From contig JALVDG010000444.1 of the NCBI GenBank assembly GCA_027009095.1, forward strand, positions 1 through 20,110: DNA of 20,110 bases, given 5' to 3'. Below are positions 15,461-20,110 of this stretch, piece by piece (position 1 is the first letter of the stretch; every line of letters starts with the position of its first letter). Below the pieces are notes generated by a model, which ran no database searches, was not told the DNA's origin, and saw only the letters and a list, made by a program, of their open reading frames with translations. A program made the translations under genes and the position numbers. The stretch comes from Thiotrichaceae bacterium (GTDB taxonomy: Bacteria; Pseudomonadota; Gammaproteobacteria; Thiotrichales; Thiotrichaceae).

Positions 15461-15898
15461 TTAAAACCGATGCCCTTGTCGATATAAATAGTTGACCCAC
15501 TTGAATAAAAAACGATTTAAACGCCAACGGCATAAAAGCACACTATCTTGTGTACTTTCCCACACACGTATATTTTTTTTACTAAAACGACAACTACGAC
15601 TAATGACATCGGCTTGGCGAGAATCGTGATATACCTGAATTTTAAGATCAGGTCGTTTCTCATCATCAAATAAATAAGTCAATAGCAAAATACTTGTATG
15701 TCTAGAACGTTCTAGCACTTCTAATTGTAAGGGAACACCTCCTGATAACAAAGTTGACACTGATTTATCAGGAAGTACTCTTATATCTCCACAAAGTAGA
15801 CGAAGACGTATATAATTTACCTCGTACATTTCCATTAATCCTGCAAATGATTCTGGACGTGGAGAGAAAGTTACTTGCTTTTGTTTTTCTAATATCAT
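15461..15898 (-). CDS. YqiB-family protein (DUF1249)
   Basis: This 145-residue protein resembles E. coli YqiB. It has MEMYEVNYIRLRLL near residue 22, a strand with LEVLERSRHTSILLLTYLF and LKIQVYHDSRQADVIS, then a basic segment and the closing FLFKWVNYLYRQGHRF. YqiB is a small cytosolic protein of unknown biochemical role that usually lies near cpdA and nudF; here its neighbours are iscR and phosphoglucomutase instead. It is read towards iscR, whose promoter lies in the gap between them. It is divergent from the phosphoglucomutase gene. The start has no clear ribosome site. The family assignment rests on motif order rather than a search. Confidence 0.75.
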   Translation of the reverse strand: MILEKQKQVTFSPRPESFAGLMEMYEVNYIRLRLLCGDIRVLPDKSVSTLLSGGVPLQLEVLERSRHTSILLLTYLFDDEKRPDLKIQVYHDSRQADVISRSCRFSKKNIRVWESTQDSVLLCRWRLNRFLFKWVNYLYRQGHRF

Positions 15899-16033
15899 CG
15901 CTTAATATTAACAACTATAAAGTAGCTAGACAAAATTAATAACTTCTAAATATTTGCTCAAAAGTCTATTTTTCGAATTCTATTATCAAATACTTATTAA
16001 GTTAAACCAATAAGATCCAATCTAAAGGACTGA

Positions 16034-17698
<1,665 letters not shown>

Positions 17699-17721
17699 TC
17701 AAAATTTTCTTCACTAATTTA

Positions 17722-17750
17722 GTGTCACTTTATTTACTTTAAAGTGACAC
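17722..17750 (+). terminator. Terminator-like hairpin after pgm
   Basis: GTGTCACTTT (17722-17731) and AAAGTGACAC (17741-17750) form a perfect ten-base stem. AAAGTTTCC follows rather than a pure T-run. A second stem TTTCCTTT (17755-17762) with AAAGGAAA (17765-17772) comes directly after. Together they probably end the pgm transcript. Confidence 0.6.
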
Positions 17751-17850
17751 AAAGTTTCCTTTAAAAAGGAAATTATAAAATACTACATTAAAAATCAAGG
17801 TAACTACTCAGTATAATCAGTAACTCTTTAAGAATATCAGTAAAGTTTTT

Positions 17851-18180
17851 CGTAGCCCTTTTAAACTTAGATGTCGGGTACCGTGTGATCATGGACATAT
17901 TCTATAAAGGGCTACGACTTACTTTCTTTTACGTCGCCAAAAGATTAGATGAGATTTATCGAATCTTATGCTTTAGTAAAGTAAGCAAGGAAAAGGCGAC
18001 CCAGCTAACCGCTTTCTCCTGCGCTTTACCCGAGAGAATGGGCAGTGAAAAAACTCGCTCCGTAAACTCCGCTCAAACACTTTCACTGCTGATCCATTCT
18101 CTCGGGCAAATTGCTCGGCGCGGTTAGAATGGGATTTTTAGCTCCGCCTCGCTATCGCATCGGGCGGATGGAAAAATATG
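17851..18180. repeat. Composite repeat with nested palindromic stems
   Basis: At least four stems are perfect or nearly so. They are CGTAGCCCTTT (17851-17861) with 17906-17916; CTTACTTT (17918-17925) with 17978-17985, with GTCGCC (17933-17938) and GGCGAC (17995-18000) bracketed near it; CTAACCGC (18005-18012) with 18120-18127; and CCCGAGAGAATGG plus GCAGTGAAA (18029-18050) with 18081-18106. GC content is above the surroundings. An open frame at 17885-18127 runs through it, but its sequence follows the stems and resembles the spurious frames often predicted in such proteobacterial repeats. Confidence 0.75.
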
Positions 18181-18193
18181 CAATATTTTTCTT

Positions 18194-18264
18194 AATTGCG
18201 TAACATCAGTTTATAAGTATAAATGAGCACTTTTAACGCAGAAATCGGATAAAATAGAGTTCAA
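18194..18264. repeat. Short palindromic repeat family, copy 2 (internally deleted)
   Basis: From about 18209 it matches copy 1 closely: TATAAATGAGCACTTTTAACG, then AGAAA, then AAAATAGAGT. It retains only AATTGCG of the left end, so the left inverted repeat seems lost. It abuts the composite repeat. Confidence 0.65.
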
Positions 18265-18547
18265 GCTGAGTAGTTACAAATCAAGTTCCCTTTAATACCC
18301 CCTCCAACAGTCTATTTCTTCATTCTTACCACCCTTTTTTAAAACCTCCATACGCAAAATAAGACCGTCTAGCAAGAATTACCTGCGATTTTTTTTACTC
18401 CCACAATAGACTTCTCTCAAGTCAATGTAGGTTATTGCTTCCATGAAATTTGGTAATTAATATTTTTTATAATGGATTTACCAGCATCGCCTCGAAAAAA
18501 TAAATCAACTTTATTGCTTTAGGCAATAAGCCAATAGGAAATGAGCC
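18265..18547. other. Upstream region of the lipoprotein gene
   Basis: No gene is visible. TATAAT lies at 18468-18473 without a good -35 element. A perfect hairpin follows at 18511-18529. Confidence 0.4.
18511..18529 (+). promoter_or_regulatory. Leader hairpin before the lipoprotein gene
   Basis: TTATTGC (18511-18517) and GCAATAA (18523-18529) pair perfectly around a five-base loop. The stem ends six bases before the AGGAA ribosome site at 18536-18540, so it could affect translation or message stability. Confidence 0.4.
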
Positions 18548-19789
18548 ATGAATACCCCCATCAAACTTTCCGTTTCAAGCATTTTATTAGCAGGAATCCT
18601 CTCTGGATGTAGCCAACAACAAATTCAGCCTAGCCATCATAATAGCTATGGAGGAAGTCCAGTTACCCACAAAAAACAAGTAAAAAAGCCACCTGTTATT
18701 GTAAAAACAAGAACCATTGAAGTAGTAAAGCCTGTTTGTCGTGTTTGTGTAAAGAAAAAGAAGCATAACAATTATCCCCCCGCAAAACCTGGACAGTGTT
18801 ACGCAAAAGTTAAACAACCGGCTAGTTATAAAACTTTAAGCAAAAGGGTATTAGTTAGAAAGGCTAGCTCTAAACGCGTACTTGCTCGTGGACCTCAATA
18901 CGGCTGGGCTACTAAAAAAGTATTGGTTAAGGCGGCTAGCTATACTCAACGTGTTATTCCAGCCCAGTATAAAACAATTCATAAGCGTGTCATGGTAAAG
19001 CCTAGTTACCTAACATGGAAAAAAGGGAAGGGACTAATTACAAGAATTGATAATTCTACAGGGGAGATTCTTTGTCGAGTAAGAGTTCCTGCTATCTATA
19101 AAACTATCAGCCGTAAAGTGTTAGTAAAACCTGCACGTATAATAAAAACCCCCCATCCTGCTGTTTACAAAAATGTAAAATATAAGAAACTTGTTTCTCC
19201 TGCACAATATAAAACAATACGTACTCCCGCTAGGTATACAACAAAAAAATATCGTGTAAAAACATCTTCAGCAAAGTATGTGTGGCGTCAGGTAGTATGT
19301 AAGACAAATGCACCAAAGCATTATAAAAAGAAATCATACGTTAAGAAAAAACACCCTAAGTATCACAAAGTAGTAAAATCTCAATACCGTAAAAAAGCTG
19401 TACAAAAATATGTTGCAAGAAAAGCGAGCTACTCTAGAAAAATGGCCTCAACAAAGCTCGTCAGAACCAACCATATTGCCAAAAATACATATCATCCTTC
19501 AAGAGTAGTAAAAACTTATAAGGTACAACAACAAACGGTAGCAAAGAAAAAAGATAAACAAAGAGTAAGAAAAGTCAATACAGTCAAAAAAACCAAAGTA
19601 CGTTTAACAAAAGCAAATGCTATTCTCTATATCCAAAAAGCCTTAGCTAGAAAAGGTTTTAATCCAGGAAAAATTGATGGAAAACTAGGTCTTGGGACTG
19701 TGACTGCGTTAACTGCATTTCAACGTCAAAATGGCTTACCAACAGGGAAATTAAATCGTGCTACATTAAAAGCACTTGATCTAATATAA
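18548..19789 (+). CDS. Basic repeat-containing lipoprotein with peptidoglycan-binding domain
   Basis: This 413-residue protein has a lipoprotein signal ending ILSGC, so Cys21 should be lipidated. From about residue 90 to 265 it repeats a unit of about 20-26 residues whose core reads PAxYKTIxKRVLVKPA, for example PAQYKTIHKRVMVKP and PAIYKTISRKVLVKPA. A WRQVVCKTN segment ends this series, and an even more Lys/Arg-rich stretch extends to about 345. Residues 351-413 are a PG_binding_1-type domain (YIQKALARKGF, KIDGKLGLGTVTALTAFQRQNGLP). The extreme positive charge suggests it binds acidic cell-wall or outer-membrane polymers, linking membrane and peptidoglycan. The ribosome site AGGAA (18536-18540) supports the start. 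Similar VLV repeats occur in other proteobacterial wall-binding proteins as far as I recall. Confidence 0.8.
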   Translation: MNTPIKLSVSSILLAGILSGCSQQQIQPSHHNSYGGSPVTHKKQVKKPPVIVKTRTIEVVKPVCRVCVKKKKHNNYPPAKPGQCYAKVKQPASYKTLSKRVLVRKASSKRVLARGPQYGWATKKVLVKAASYTQRVIPAQYKTIHKRVMVKPSYLTWKKGKGLITRIDNSTGEILCRVRVPAIYKTISRKVLVKPARIIKTPHPAVYKNVKYKKLVSPAQYKTIRTPARYTTKKYRVKTSSAKYVWRQVVCKTNAPKHYKKKSYVKKKHPKYHKVVKSQYRKKAVQKYVARKASYSRKMASTKLVRTNHIAKNTYHPSRVVKTYKVQQQTVAKKKDKQRVRKVNTVKKTKVRLTKANAILYIQKALARKGFNPGKIDGKLGLGTVTALTAFQRQNGLPTGKLNRATLKALDLI

Positions 19790-19793
19790 AACT

Positions 19794-19812
19794 CCATATT
19801 TGTAAAATATGG
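19794..19812 (+). terminator. Hairpin after the lipoprotein gene
   Basis: CCATATTT (19794-19801) and AAATATGG (19805-19812) form a perfect eight-base stem with a three-base loop, five bases after the stop. Only a weak T-rich tail (CTGACTTT) follows. Confidence 0.5.
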
Positions 19813-19843
19813 CTGACTTTATAGCTAAACGCTAGTACTCAGA

Positions 19844-19920
19844 TTGCACTCTATTTTGCCCGGTTTCTGCGTAACCCCCACCCACCCTTTTGTCTTAAAC
19901 TCAAACAAAATAGAGCGTAA
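19844..19920. repeat. Short palindromic repeat family, copy 3 (77 bp, inverted)
   Basis: TTGCACTCTATTTTGCCCGG at the left and, inverted, TTACGCTCTATTTTGTTTGA at the right match the ends of copy 1. The orientation is reversed relative to copy 1, and the middle is replaced by a C-rich tract (ACCCCCACCCACCC). It lies between the convergent lipoprotein and LemA-family genes. Confidence 0.75.
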
Positions 19921-19943
19921 TCTTAAGATTCGATAAACCTCAT

Positions 19944-20110
19944 TTAATTAGCAATACTGACTTTATTCGTACCTTTCAAATTTGGTTTTGTGTTATAACC
20001 CATTATTCCTGCAAGAATATTCCCAGGAAATTTTTGTAGCATTAAATTATAGTCTCCAACAATTTTTATATAACGATTACGGGTGATCGCAATTTGCTTT
20101 TCAATGCCTT
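19944..20110 (-). CDS. LemA-family protein, C-terminal part (5' truncated by window)
   Basis: Only the last 55 residues are in view. They read GIEKQIAITRNRYI, then VGDYNLMLQKFPGNILAGIMGY and a short tail ending KVSIAN. This matches the end of LemA proteins, where an E..I...R..YN...DYN..I..FPGN..AG..G pattern is highly conserved. LemA proteins have an N-terminal membrane helix and a helical bundle facing outwards; their role is not settled. The gene is convergent with the lipoprotein gene, and copy 3 of the short repeat lies between the two 3' ends. Confidence 0.88.
   Translation of the reverse strand, partial: GIEKQIAITRNRYIKIVGDYNLMLQKFPGNILAGIMGYNTKPNLKGTNKVSIAN

Noticed and set aside
15954..15986. 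TTGCTC and TATTAT as a promoter for pgm
   Set aside because: The spacer is 21 bases, too long; an ATTCTA at 17 bases is a poor -10 match.
17885..18127. 80-codon frame inside the composite repeat
   Set aside because: The sequence is explained by inverted repeats, and such frames are common artefacts in large palindromic repeats.

Overview
The window is AT-rich chromosomal DNA from a Gammaproteobacterium. IscR carries the canonical Cys92/Cys98/Cys104/His107 cluster ligands, ProRS is the bacterial type with an editing insertion, and a YqiB-family (DUF1249) protein and a CysG/CobA-like methyltransferase end are present. The low GC and gene mix would fit a sulfur-oxidiser-like lineage such as Thiotrichales, but that placement is only a guess. 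No phage genes, intact transposase, rRNA, tRNA or CRISPR array were seen.

Layout. 1-704: the 3' end of a uroporphyrinogen-III C-methyltransferase gene and a small LexA-like S24-fold protein whose catalytic lysine is replaced by arginine. 705-1238: a decayed stretch holding a C-terminal remnant of a YheT-family hydrolase. 1239-6678: a compact chaperone-usher surface-fibre locus (chaperone, usher, small pilin-like subunit) followed by a periplasmic stand-alone SGNH hydrolase. 7249-11204: a translationally coupled pair, a CHAT-fold cysteine protease with a C-terminal membrane anchor and an exported glycoside-hydrolase-3-like protein with a long extension, a coiled coil and two C-terminal membrane helices. 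11294-12997: proS. 13230-15147: a small two-helix membrane protein, a PPP-type phosphatase and a solitary iscR. 15461-17698: a YqiB-family gene divergent from phosphoglucomutase. 18548-19789: a very basic repeat-containing lipoprotein with a peptidoglycan-binding domain. 19944-20110: the 3' end of a LemA-family gene.

The most interesting candidate system is the CHAT/GH3 pair. The ATGA overlap means both proteins are made together. Their predicted topologies would let a periplasmic, carbohydrate-binding GH3-like module communicate across the inner membrane with a cytosolic CHAT protease. The GH3 module keeps its nucleophile aspartate but has lost the aspartate of the NagZ Asp-His dyad, which suggests sensing or altered chemistry. 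This is inference and not demonstrated.

The second theme is small palindromic repeats. A 167-bp near-complete palindrome lies after proS. Three members of one short family with CTCTATTTTG terminal inverted repeats lie at 14559, 18194 and 19844. A composite repeat of about 330 bp with nested stems lies at 17851-18180. Most sit in 3' or convergent intergenic spaces, where they could act as terminators or mRNA-end structures.
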